Part shown: in pieces, positions 40,849 through 49,296 of the stretch | Numbering within the stretch: position 1 is the stretch's first letter | How the letters are laid out: each line of letters starts with the position of its first letter | NCBI GenBank assembly: GCA_943788775.1 | Contig: CALSRO010000004.1 | Coordinates: forward strand, 126,001 to 190,000 | Direction: 5' to 3' | DNA from: an uncultured Flavobacteriales bacterium | GTDB lineage: Bacteria; Bacteroidota; Bacteroidia; Flavobacteriales_G; Salibacteraceae | DNA length: 64,000 nucleotides | The notes under the pieces: model-generated | Database searches by the model: none | The model's input: only the letters and a program-made list of their open reading frames with translations | What the model was told of the DNA's origin: nothing | Position numbers and translations under genes: made by a program

Positions 40849-40886
40849 CATCGCTCAACTTTCATTTGCATTACTTTGCCATTAGA

Positions 40887-42137
40887 ATGGTAAGCATCAA
40901 AAATCTCCTCCCTTTATTCGCAGTATTATTCGCCTTGGGTTGTGCTGAAAAGGGATGCACAGACCCTGAGGCTTTGAACTATGCCAAATCCGCAGAGAGG
41001 GATGACGAGAGTTGCAGATATGGTGACAAATACCTAGATCAGAAAGAGTCTTTGATTCGAAATCATGAGGCTCTGTCGTATGCCTTATACTCAGATGCAC
41101 TTGTTCTATCAAACACACTAAAAACTAGTGTTGACGCATTCCTTGAAGCACCTGATGACGATGGTTTGAGCCTTGTAAAACTGTCATGGCGCAACGCCTA
41201 TTTCGCATACTTACAATGTGAGGCTCTTCGATTTTCGAACGGACCAGTTGACGATGATCGTGAACTTTCGCGCATGCTTGGCCAATGGCCAATAAACCCG
41301 TCCTTAATCGATTATACAACAGGTGAAACAGGTGGTTTAATCAGCGACACATTAGCCTTACCCATTATTTCCGCTTCTACAATTGAAGCAATCAATCAAG
41401 GAGTCAACAAAAACCAAACCAGCACTGGTTTCCATGCAATTGAGTTCTTACTTTGGGGTGAAGACGATGAAGACGTTTCCCTTTTCACGGTAGGAGACCG
41501 ATCTCATTTGGACTATGACCTCGAAGACTCAACAACCATAAATGCGAAAAGAAGGGGCCAGTATTTGGGTGCCGCAACCGAATTGCTTGTGAATCAATTA
41601 GGTGTTTTAGTCACTGAGTGGGATTCGTTGAATAACAAAAACTATCGCAAAGAATTCCTCGAACTGGATGAGAACGTAGCTCTGAAGAATATCTTAACCG
41701 GGCTCGGAACTTTGTCTAAATCAGAATTTGGCAGTCGAGTCTTAAAAGAAGCTGTTGCCAGCGGGTCACAAAAACATGAAATCTCAAATTTTAGCGATAA
41801 TACATCCACCGATCTAGCCGCATTAACCTACAGCATCGAAATCATATATCGCGGCACTTACACCCCTCAAACAGGTCTAGAAGTGAAGGGGAAATCAGTA
41901 GAGGATCTAATCACCGAAGCAAATCCAGAATTGGCAACTCAAGTAGATGAAAAACTAGTTGAAGTGATTGAGTTGGTCTCTGTTATTCCGAGTCCTTTTG
42001 ATTGGCAGGCCTCACAGGAACATGAGTTTGGAGCTGGTCCGATATTGGCAGCCTCCAATGCGCTTTTTGAGCTAGAAGCTCTGTTTAAGGAAGTCGCTCG
42101 CGAATTTGAAATAGGGATAGAAACCGATCTTCCTTAA
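40887..42137 (+). CDS. Imelysin-family (peptidase M75-like) lipoprotein
   Basis: A 416-residue lipoprotein. The lipobox (LFAVLFALGCAEKG) is followed at once by the cysteine module GCTDPEALNYAKSAERDDES, then C, shared with the lipoprotein at 34.4 kb. The imelysin core follows, with the GxHxxE motif in TSTGFHAIEFLLWGEDDEDV (ligands His and Glu) and the helical bundle LGAATELLVNQLGVLVTEWD. Imelysin-like proteins are iron-regulated periplasmic or surface proteins, and peptidase activity is disputed. The ATG at 40887 starts the signal peptide; the frame runs 21 bp further upstream. It is convergent with tyrS, with no gap. Confidence 0.88.
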   Translation: MVSIKNLLPLFAVLFALGCAEKGCTDPEALNYAKSAERDDESCRYGDKYLDQKESLIRNHEALSYALYSDALVLSNTLKTSVDAFLEAPDDDGLSLVKLSWRNAYFAYLQCEALRFSNGPVDDDRELSRMLGQWPINPSLIDYTTGETGGLISDTLALPIISASTIEAINQGVNKNQTSTGFHAIEFLLWGEDDEDVSLFTVGDRSHLDYDLEDSTTINAKRRGQYLGAATELLVNQLGVLVTEWDSLNNKNYRKEFLELDENVALKNILTGLGTLSKSEFGSRVLKEAVASGSQKHEISNFSDNTSTDLAALTYSIEIIYRGTYTPQTGLEVKGKSVEDLITEANPELATQVDEKLVEVIELVSVIPSPFDWQASQEHEFGAGPILAASNALFELEALFKEVAREFEIGIETDLP

Positions 42138-43412
42138 TTATTCTGCAATCGCCAAGAAGTAATTCTTTTTTCCTCTTTGTAAAAGGAGGTATTTTCCATC
42201 GATCAGGTCTGAAGATGTAGCCTGAAAAGAATCACTGACCTTCGTTTTGTTGATAGAAATGCTATTCTCTTTCAATGCTCTTCTCGCCTCTCCATTTGAA
42301 GCTAGAAATCCTGTTTTTTCGGCCAATAAACCAACAATATCCAAGCCCGACTCAACATCAGATTTGGAAATTTTAGCCTGAGGCACACCGTCAAACACAT
42401 CTAAAATCGTGGCTTCGTCCAAGGACATCAGCATTTCCGTAGTGCTTTGTCCAAAGAGTACTTGAGAGGCATTAACAGCCTTTTGAAGGTCGTCTTCAGA
42501 ATGCACCCTTTGCGTAAGCTCATCGGCCAAAGCCTTTTGCGCTACACGCATGTGCGGAGCATGGTTATGTTCAGACTCAATTGCTTCAATTTCTTCCTGA
42601 TTCTTAGTTGAAAAAACACGCAAATAGTTCCCAATATCCCCATCTGCTGTATTGAGTAAAAACTGGTAAAATTTATAGGGTGACGTCCTTTTTGGATCTA
42701 ACCAAACGTTTCCACCTTCTGTTTTACCAAACTTGCTGCCATCTGCTTTTTTGATCAGAGGAGTCGTTAACGCAGATACTTGTCCAGACTCTAATCTTCG
42801 GATAAGCTCAGTGCCTGTGGTAATATTGCCCCATTGGTCACTGCCGCCCATCTGAATACTACACCCCATGTGTTTCCATAAATGGTAGAAATCATAGCCT
42901 TGTATAAGCTGGTAACTAAACTCAGTAAAGGACATTCCGCTCTCCAATCTATTCTTCACGGAATCCTTGGCCAACATGTAGTTCACGCTAATATGCTTTC
43001 CTACATCGCGTATGAATTCCAAAAACCCAAATTCCTTGAACCAATCATAATTGTTTACGATTTGGGCTGCATTCGCTCCTTCAAAATCCAAGAATTTCTC
43101 CAATTGCTTTTTTTGACAATTCAGGTTGTGGTTCAACAACTCTACGTCAAGCAAATTTCGTTCTGCAGATTTTCCGCTGGGATCACCCACCATCCCTGTA
43201 GCACCGCCAACCAATGCAATGGGTTTGTTGCCAGTTCTTTGAAAATGGGTCAAAGTCATTACTTGCACCATGTTTCCAATACCCAATGAATCTGCGGTTG
43301 GATCAAATCCGATATACCCGGTAACCGGGCCTTTTGCAAATAACTCTTCTGTGCCAGGAGTCATGTCATGCAACATATTTCTCCAACGCAATTCTTCAAC
43401 AAAATTCTTCAT
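42138..43412 (-). CDS. tyrS: Tyrosyl-tRNA synthetase
   Basis: A 424-residue class I synthetase that charges tRNA-Tyr. The N-terminus has [20 protein letters not shown] (HIGH-equivalent LGIGN) and [16 protein letters not shown]. The tyrosine-binding part includes [20 protein letters not shown] and [20 protein letters not shown]. The KMSKS loop is KFGKTEGG near residue 228. A C-terminal S4 domain ends it ([20 protein letters not shown]). Full length for the TyrRS-I type. The ATG at 43412 fits ([20 protein letters not shown]). Confidence 0.96.
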   Translation of the reverse strand: MKNFVEELRWRNMLHDMTPGTEELFAKGPVTGYIGFDPTADSLGIGNMVQVMTLTHFQRTGNKPIALVGGATGMVGDPSGKSAERNLLDVELLNHNLNCQKKQLEKFLDFEGANAAQIVNNYDWFKEFGFLEFIRDVGKHISVNYMLAKDSVKNRLESGMSFTEFSYQLIQGYDFYHLWKHMGCSIQMGGSDQWGNITTGTELIRRLESGQVSALTTPLIKKADGSKFGKTEGGNVWLDPKRTSPYKFYQFLLNTADGDIGNYLRVFSTKNQEEIEAIESEHNHAPHMRVAQKALADELTQRVHSEDDLQKAVNASQVLFGQSTTEMLMSLDEATILDVFDGVPQAKISKSDVESGLDIVGLLAEKTGFLASNGEARRALKENSISINKTKVSDSFQATSSDLIDGKYLLLQRGKKNYFLAIAE

Positions 43413-43470
43413 GGGTTCCGCAATTTCGCGGCAAAAATAACCTTATCCAATCAAGCCTATGGCGCAGATG

Positions 43471-44466
43471 TTATTCATTGATAATCTCAAAGAGTTTATC
43501 CAGATTAGGAGTCAAAATGATCTCGATTCTTCGATTCTTTGCCTTGCCCTCAGCTGTATTGTTGGGCGCAATGGGCATGTATTCTCCACGACCAGCTGCT
43601 GTCAACATCGTTTGGTCCATACTGCCCTCACTGGTCATAATCTTCACGACTGCCGTGGCCCGCATGACGCTTAAATCCCAGTTATCTTTGATTGCTCCGC
43701 TCCCATTAAACGGATCTGTATCCGTATGGCCCTCTACTAATATGGTGATGTCCTTTTCATCCTTGATGACCTTGGCTAGGTCAAGTAGCGCCTGCTTTCC
43801 CTCTGCGTTTACTGCAGTGCTGCCGCTTGGAAACAACAGTTGCGCCTCTAGGCTAACGTAAATCTTGCCATTCTTTTGCTCAACCGTCAGTCCTTTGTCT
43901 TTAAAGCCAAGAAGTGCTTTAGATATTCGGTCTTTTAATGAACGAACTGCAGCATCTTTTTCCGCAATAATGCTCTCTAACTCTTGTACTCTAGCCTCGC
44001 GATCTTTCAATTCTCCCTCTAAATCATTCAAGCGCTTTTCTTTGGTATTGAGCTGCTTTTCAAGTTCACGCAATCTATCCTCACGAGCAAGTAACTCTTC
44101 CTGTGTGTCTCGCAAATATTTGACCAGCTTCCTATTTTCTTCGGACCCTTTTGTCTGAGCGTCATTCAATCGATCCAAGAGCTCTTTGTTACGCTGATCA
44201 AGCTCCTTCTGCTTCTTGCGAGTAATACGCATTTCGCGGCCTAAGTCAATGGTATCGCTCTTTAACTCTGCATACTTCTTCGAAATGCTTTCCAAATCAG
44301 CCTTCAGCTCATCGTTATCTGCAGTCAATTTGCGATTATTATTGGTCAATTCTTGACGGTCAGCTTCGCATTTTTCCTGCGATGCTTTCAGGTCATTGTA
44401 CTGCTTAGACGGCACGCAAGACGCCATCATCAAAATCATTATCCCTGCAACCAAGATTCTATTCAT
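43471..44466 (-). CDS. OmpA-family lipoprotein with long coiled coil
   Basis: A 331-residue lipoprotein (lipobox MILMMASCVPSKQYNDLK). Residues about 20-185 form a long charged coiled coil. An OmpA C-terminal peptidoglycan-binding domain follows: LLFPSGSTAVNAEGKQALLD, ILVEGHTDTDPFNGSGAIKD and NWDLSVMRATAVVKIMTSEG. AAGRGEYMPIAPNNTAEGKA and NRRIEIILTPNL complete it. It would tether the outer membrane to peptidoglycan across the periplasm. It is followed downstream by tyrS (about 60 bp) and divergent from the large surface protein gene. Confidence 0.9.
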   Translation of the reverse strand: MNRILVAGIMILMMASCVPSKQYNDLKASQEKCEADRQELTNNNRKLTADNDELKADLESISKKYAELKSDTIDLGREMRITRKKQKELDQRNKELLDRLNDAQTKGSEENRKLVKYLRDTQEELLAREDRLRELEKQLNTKEKRLNDLEGELKDREARVQELESIIAEKDAAVRSLKDRISKALLGFKDKGLTVEQKNGKIYVSLEAQLLFPSGSTAVNAEGKQALLDLAKVIKDEKDITILVEGHTDTDPFNGSGAIKDNWDLSVMRATAVVKIMTSEGSMDQTMLTAAGRGEYMPIAPNNTAEGKAKNRRIEIILTPNLDKLFEIINE

Positions 44467-44704
44467 ACCAACATTTTTTAGAATATAGCAAAGCTACCCG
44501 CTCATTGATTGGCACAATTGAACCCTTTGAGGACTTACTAACAGCGGTCTATTGGAATACTTTTATAGCAAATTGGACAGCCTTGGTCAAAACTAGTTTC
44601 TTCAAAATAGAATAGTTACAACCTTCTGACGTTAATCATGGTTCACCTTTAACGATGCGAATCCCGCACAAACACAACGCGATCATTTGCACAACGGGCG
44701 TTCA

Positions 44705-47700
44705 ATGGCTGTAACATTGCAAGACTTGAAGACATCCTTGACATATCGTTGCTTTTTTTTGGTAATTCTAGGAGTGGTTTCTTCCGGATGTTATATGTCT
44801 TTATTCTCGCAAGAAGCCGAAAATCAAAGTGCTAGGCGGTTTACCTTAACCTCGGACACCACGGTTCTCGACACCAATAGCATCATCCCAGAAACATTCA
44901 CCCTCAATGGTCTTGACGATGATCAATACACGGTCAATTTTGCAGAAGGTATCTTGATCCTGACCGATAAGAATATCCCACGACCAGTGACCATTGAAGT
45001 CGCTTTTGAATCCTTCCCATTCAACTTCACGACACCATATCGACACAAAAGCTTGGATTTGATTACCGAAAGTGATCGGATTTACAACCCCTTTAGATCG
45101 GATGGAGTGGATCTTCAAAAAGGTCAATTGGATTTAGGTGACCTTGAAAAAAGAGGCAGTGTTTCACGCGGCATCACCGTTGGAAATAATCAAAGTCTAT
45201 CCGTAAACTCTGCTTTAAACCTTCAGTTGAGCGGTAGGCTTAACGAACGTTTTAGTTTGCTGGCGGCTATTGCCGATGACAATGTGCCGATTCAACCAGA
45301 AGGTAACACGCAGCAGTTGCAGGACTTTGACCAGGTGTATATTCAGATTTTCGATCCCAAAAACAAAATTACCGCAGGTGATTTTCAAGTCCAACATGAT
45401 GATGGATACTTCATGCGATTCAACAAACGACTGCAAGGGGGGCGATATGAGGCGTTGTTTTTTCCAGTTAGTGGCGACAGCTCGAAGCGAATCACATCTG
45501 ATGTAAGTGGTGCGGTTTCTCGAGGAAAATTCGCACGAAAAACCATCCAAGGAATTGAAGGCAATCAAGGACCCTATCGGTTGACTGGATCGGAAGGAGA
45601 GCGTTTCATCGTGGTGCTATCGGGAACTGAAAGAATCTATCTGGATGGCCGTTTGCTAGTCCGCGGTCAGGAAAACGACTACATCATCAATTACAACACA
45701 AGTGAGTTGACCTTCACTGCAAAAGTGCCCATCACCAAAGACCGAAGAATTGTGGCAGAATACCAATACTCTGATCGCAATTATGCCCGCTCCATGCTCC
45801 AATCATCTACGAATTATACGTCCGACAAACTGGACCTAAATTTGAGTCTCTATTCTGAACAAGACTCGAAAAACCAACCCCTACAACAAGATTTGACCGA
45901 TGCGCAAAAAGATGTTTTACGAAGTATTGGCGATAGTTTGCATCAAGCCGTTGCTTCGAGTGTGGACACCGTAAGCTATTCTGAAAACCAATTGCTGTAT
46001 CAGTTGAAGGATACCACCTATTTTGATCCTGTTCTTAATGACAGTATTACCATCAATGATGTATTAATTTATTCCTCCAATCCTGAAGTGGCTGATAGAC
46101 AAGCCACATTTTCCGATGTTGGATTCGGTAATGGAAATTATATCCGTGGGCAACAACTGGCCTTCGGATCGGTGTATCAGTGGGTGGCGCCCATCGGTGG
46201 ATTGCCGCAGGGAAGTTTTGAACCCATCATTCTTTTGGTGACCCCAAAACAGCGCCAAATGGCCGCTGTGAGTGCAGCATATCGATTCAATGAGAACATT
46301 ACAGCAAAAGTAGAGTGGGCTGGATCGCAATACGACCTAAACACATTCAGTACTGCAGACAAGAGTGATGATTTGGGCATGGCCACAAAAATCAACCTAG
46401 AGGGCAAACAGCCTATTAATGAGGACTGGCAAGTGCTAGCGGGTGTGGATTTTGAGTTTGTCAACAAGAACTTTCAGGAAATTGAGCGCTTTAGATCTGT
46501 AGAATTCGACCGTGATTGGAATATTAGATCAGTTAATCTAATCGATAACCAGAACATTCTTGGTGCCCAAATTGGCATCGCACAAACGGAGAAATTCAAG
46601 GCCATTTATGGAATCAAATCCTTCACCGCGGGGGATGCGTTCAGCGGAATTCAAAACGGGTTAGATCTAAATACCAAATGGAAACACCTTAGGGGTGAAT
46701 ACAACGGGAGCCTTACCAATCAGGATGGTGATGTGATACAGGCGGATTTCTATCAGCACAATAGCCGAGTTGTTTTGCCGCTATGGAAGGTGCAACTTGG
46801 ATACAAAGATGACTTCGAACAGAACCTTCGCTATGACCCTAAGTTGGATACGCTTAACAACCTCAGTTATCAGTTTTGGGAGTGGGAAGCTTCCATTGCC
46901 AATGCAGACACTGCTGAAAACCGCCACAAGGTGAGTTATGCTGAACGCACCGATTGGCAAAAAGACTCGAACGCCTTGGATAAATCCACTTTTGCCCGTA
47001 TTTACGGCTATGAGATGGAGCTCAACAAAATGAGCAATTCAAGATTCGCAACTCGTATTAACTACAGAACATTGGATATCCTGAATAAGGAACTCACATC
47101 TCAACAACAAGAAAACACCCTGATATCGAGGGTGGAATACACCTTCCGAGCGTTTAAAGGCTCAATCAGCTCATCGACCTTCTATGAAATTGGCTCGGGC
47201 CTAGAAAATAAGAGGGAGTTCATTTACATTGAAACCGTCCCTGGCCAAGGAACGCACATCCACATCGATTATAATGACAACGGTCAAAAAGAGTTGGATG
47301 AATTTGAGCAGGCCGTCCAGGCTGACCAAATTGCCTCGGCAAATTTCCTAAGGGTTTTTGTGCCCACCGATGACTACGTGAGGGCGTTCACCAATCAGTT
47401 CGGTCAAACCGTGTTTTTAAGACCCGCGGCTGTCTGGCGATCAAAAGGTGGGATAAGAAAAGCGGTAAGCCTGTTTTCAGATCAATTCTCATACAATGCT
47501 GATCGCAAAAACTTGGAGTTGCCACTGATCGATCAATTCAATCCTTTTCTATTTGACATTGCCGATACCTTGCTGCAATCTGTCAACTCAAACCTGAGGA
47601 ATATTTTCTACTTCAATCAAAGTCACCCCGTATTTGGTGCCGATTTGAACTATCAGCGATTAAACAGCCGGAACTTCCTTACCAGTGGATTTGAGTCGCG

Positions 47701-48250
47701 AATTTTGGAAAAAACCAGTCTAGGTTTCCGCTGGAATTTCGCTAAGTATTTGGGAGCCGAAGCTCGAGGAGAACAAGGTTCAAAGATCGCACGATCCAAC
47801 TCCATTGCCCTTTCCAGCCGGAATTATAACATCTTCTATCAGCAAATTGAACCTAAGTTGAACATTCAACCTGGAACACTCTGGAGAGTAAGCATTCTGT
47901 TCAACTATAAGGAGCAGCAAAACCGAGCGCAAGAAAACGCTGCTGGCATCGGTGCTGAAAAATCTTATATAAGAAAGACAGGACTAGAATTCACATTAAG
48001 CACGCCCGAAAAAGGCAGCCTTTTCATCAACGGCAATCTGATCCAGATCAACTATTCCGGTTTACCAGAAAGCCCTGTAGGTTTCGAAATGTTAGATGGA
48101 CTTCAACCTGGCTTAAATGGAACATGGGGAGTCAGCTATCAGCGCACTTTAAGCAACAACTTACAGCTTAGCCTTAATTATAATGGACGGCAATCGCCAG
48201 GTCTGAATATGATTCACACGGGTGGTGTACAAGCAAGGGCGTTCTTCTAG
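44705..48250 (+). CDS. Large outer-membrane beta-barrel protein of unknown function
   Basis: A 1181-residue exported protein. The signal sequence is CFFLVILGVVSSGCYMSLFS. A beta-rich N-terminal domain (about residues 40-140) is followed by GDLEKRGSVSRGITVGNNQS and IADDNVPIQPEGNTQQLQDF. Long amphipathic strand patterns then run to the end, which closes with GGVQARAFF (terminal Phe, as in outer-membrane barrels). An EF-hand-like loop DYNDNGQKELDEFE lies near residue 855 and may bind calcium. I cannot name the family. It is far shorter than SprA, and similarity to it is not established. ATG at 44705 preferred over a TTG at 44687. A 238-bp shared promoter region separates it from the divergent OmpA-family gene. 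Confidence 0.75.
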   Translation: MAVTLQDLKTSLTYRCFFLVILGVVSSGCYMSLFSQEAENQSARRFTLTSDTTVLDTNSIIPETFTLNGLDDDQYTVNFAEGILILTDKNIPRPVTIEVAFESFPFNFTTPYRHKSLDLITESDRIYNPFRSDGVDLQKGQLDLGDLEKRGSVSRGITVGNNQSLSVNSALNLQLSGRLNERFSLLAAIADDNVPIQPEGNTQQLQDFDQVYIQIFDPKNKITAGDFQVQHDDGYFMRFNKRLQGGRYEALFFPVSGDSSKRITSDVSGAVSRGKFARKTIQGIEGNQGPYRLTGSEGERFIVVLSGTERIYLDGRLLVRGQENDYIINYNTSELTFTAKVPITKDRRIVAEYQYSDRNYARSMLQSSTNYTSDKLDLNLSLYSEQDSKNQPLQQDLTDAQKDVLRSIGDSLHQAVASSVDTVSYSENQLLYQLKDTTYFDPVLNDSITINDVLIYSSNPEVADRQATFSDVGFGNGNYIRGQQLAFGSVYQWVAPIGGLPQGSFEPIILLVTPKQRQMAAVSAAYRFNENITAKVEWAGSQYDLNTFSTADKSDDLGMATKINLEGKQPINEDWQVLAGVDFEFVNKNFQEIERFRSVEFDRDWNIRSVNLIDNQNILGAQIGIAQTEKFKAIYGIKSFTAGDAFSGIQNGLDLNTKWKHLRGEYNGSLTNQDGDVIQADFYQHNSRVVLPLWKVQLGYKDDFEQNLRYDPKLDTLNNLSYQFWEWEASIANADTAENRHKVSYAERTDWQKDSNALDKSTFARIYGYEMELNKMSNSRFATRINYRTLDILNKELTSQQQENTLISRVEYTFRAFKGSISSSTFYEIGSGLENKREFIYIETVPGQGTHIHIDYNDNGQKELDEFEQAVQADQIASANFLRVFVPTDDYVRAFTNQFGQTVFLRPAAVWRSKGGIRKAVSLFSDQFSYNADRKNLELPLIDQFNPFLFDIADTLLQSVNSNLRNIFYFNQSHPVFGADLNYQRLNSRNFLTSGFESRILEKTSLGFRWNFAKYLGAEARGEQGSKIARSNSIALSSRNYNIFYQQIEPKLNIQPGTLWRVSILFNYKEQQNRAQENAAGIGAEKSYIRKTGLEFTLSTPEKGSLFINGNLIQINYSGLPESPVGFEMLDGLQPGLNGTWGVSYQRTLSNNLQLSLNYNGRQSPGLNMIHTGGVQARAFF

Positions 48251-48251
48251 C

Positions 48252-49163
48252 CTATTTCAACGTGAATTCCGTACTTCCCATGAAATAGTCTTCTGCATAA
48301 ACCTCAACAATGTATTTACCCTCAGACAATTCGCTCGTCACATCCCAATACAAGCACATATCCACTTCCTGGTTGTCGTAAAGCACCTCTTCTTTTCGAG
48401 TGTAAAGCCCCTCTTTTCCATCATAAGTGAACATGTAAGTTTCAGTTTGATCGAGTGCCAAAACCTCACCACTTGGCGTTATAATTCTCAAGTACAACCA
48501 CTTCTTTCCTGGCTTGCTCACTTCGTTTTTATCGATAGTAAAACAAGTTTTGATTTTATCCACTCGCTTTGCTCTATCGGTTTCGCGGCTCACTGTCCCA
48601 CTCTTCATTCGCTGGGCGCTTGAAGCCAAATCAACAACTCGAAGCTTTGAACCGAGCTTGACCTTTTCGCTCAGCTGTTCGTTGGTTTTGTTCAATTCCT
48701 GATTTTCTTCTTTTTGAGTGCTCAGTTGAGTCTCCACCTGCTTTTTAGCTACGACCAAATTTTGATTCACGGTATTCAAGGAGTCAATAGTAACGATGTA
48801 GCTCTTCATGATTTCGCGAAGCGTACCCGTTTCTTTTTTCAGCTTGTGGATCGTCCAAGCATCGTTCTTGTGCTTTTCTGCCTCAGCCAACATTTCTTCA
48901 ATTTTGGCGCGTTGTTCTGCAATTTCCGCTTTGTACTGTTCATTATCCGTTTGTACAGAGTCGTACTGAGCCAGCATATCTTCTAACTCTCGGGTCAAAT
49001 TGTCCTTTTCAACGGTCAAGTCAGTGTTTTGAGTGACAATCTCTACGTTTTCCTGGTGCTTTGTGATTAGTAAGTAAGCCGTTACTCCATTGGAAATAAG
49101 AAGTAAAACCAATAGGATGAGCATCAATTTGCTATTCCCCTTGTTTGTGTTTGTCTCAGACAT
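48252..49163 (-). CDS. Conserved membrane-anchored coiled-coil protein
   Basis: A 303-residue protein with a single N-terminal helix (LMLILLVLLLISNGVTAYLL, residues about 13-32) and a coiled coil over about residues 35-185 rich in Glu/Lys/Gln. A beta-rich C-terminal domain follows (KKWLYLRIITPSGEVLALDQ, VDMCLYWDVTSELSEGKYIV, EVYAEDYFMGSTEFTLK). Similar proteins are frequent in Bacteroidota without a known role. The helix would place the coil and C-terminal domain in the periplasm. ATG at 49163. It is convergent with the barrel gene (1-bp gap). Confidence 0.7.
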   Translation of the reverse strand: MSETNTNKGNSKLMLILLVLLLISNGVTAYLLITKHQENVEIVTQNTDLTVEKDNLTRELEDMLAQYDSVQTDNEQYKAEIAEQRAKIEEMLAEAEKHKNDAWTIHKLKKETGTLREIMKSYIVTIDSLNTVNQNLVVAKKQVETQLSTQKEENQELNKTNEQLSEKVKLGSKLRVVDLASSAQRMKSGTVSRETDRAKRVDKIKTCFTIDKNEVSKPGKKWLYLRIITPSGEVLALDQTETYMFTYDGKEGLYTRKEEVLYDNQEVDMCLYWDVTSELSEGKYIVEVYAEDYFMGSTEFTLK

Positions 49164-49296
49164 AATGTGGCGAAAAATTTTGACAAAGCTAGAGGGAATA
49201 TTGAAGTATTTGTTGTTGTACCCTAAGACCTTCTAACAATGAAACGTTATTAGCCAGGCATTTATCGTGAGCATGTCAAGACACTACTTTTAGCAC

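Noticed and set aside
43334-43861. 175-codon plus-strand frame opposite tyrS and the OmpA-family gene
   Set aside because: It runs antisense across the ends of two well-supported genes and has no protein family features.
44705-48250. SprA, the large T9SS translocon protein
   Set aside because: SprA is about twice as long and the N-terminal motifs I recall do not match; similarity is only the general barrel pattern.
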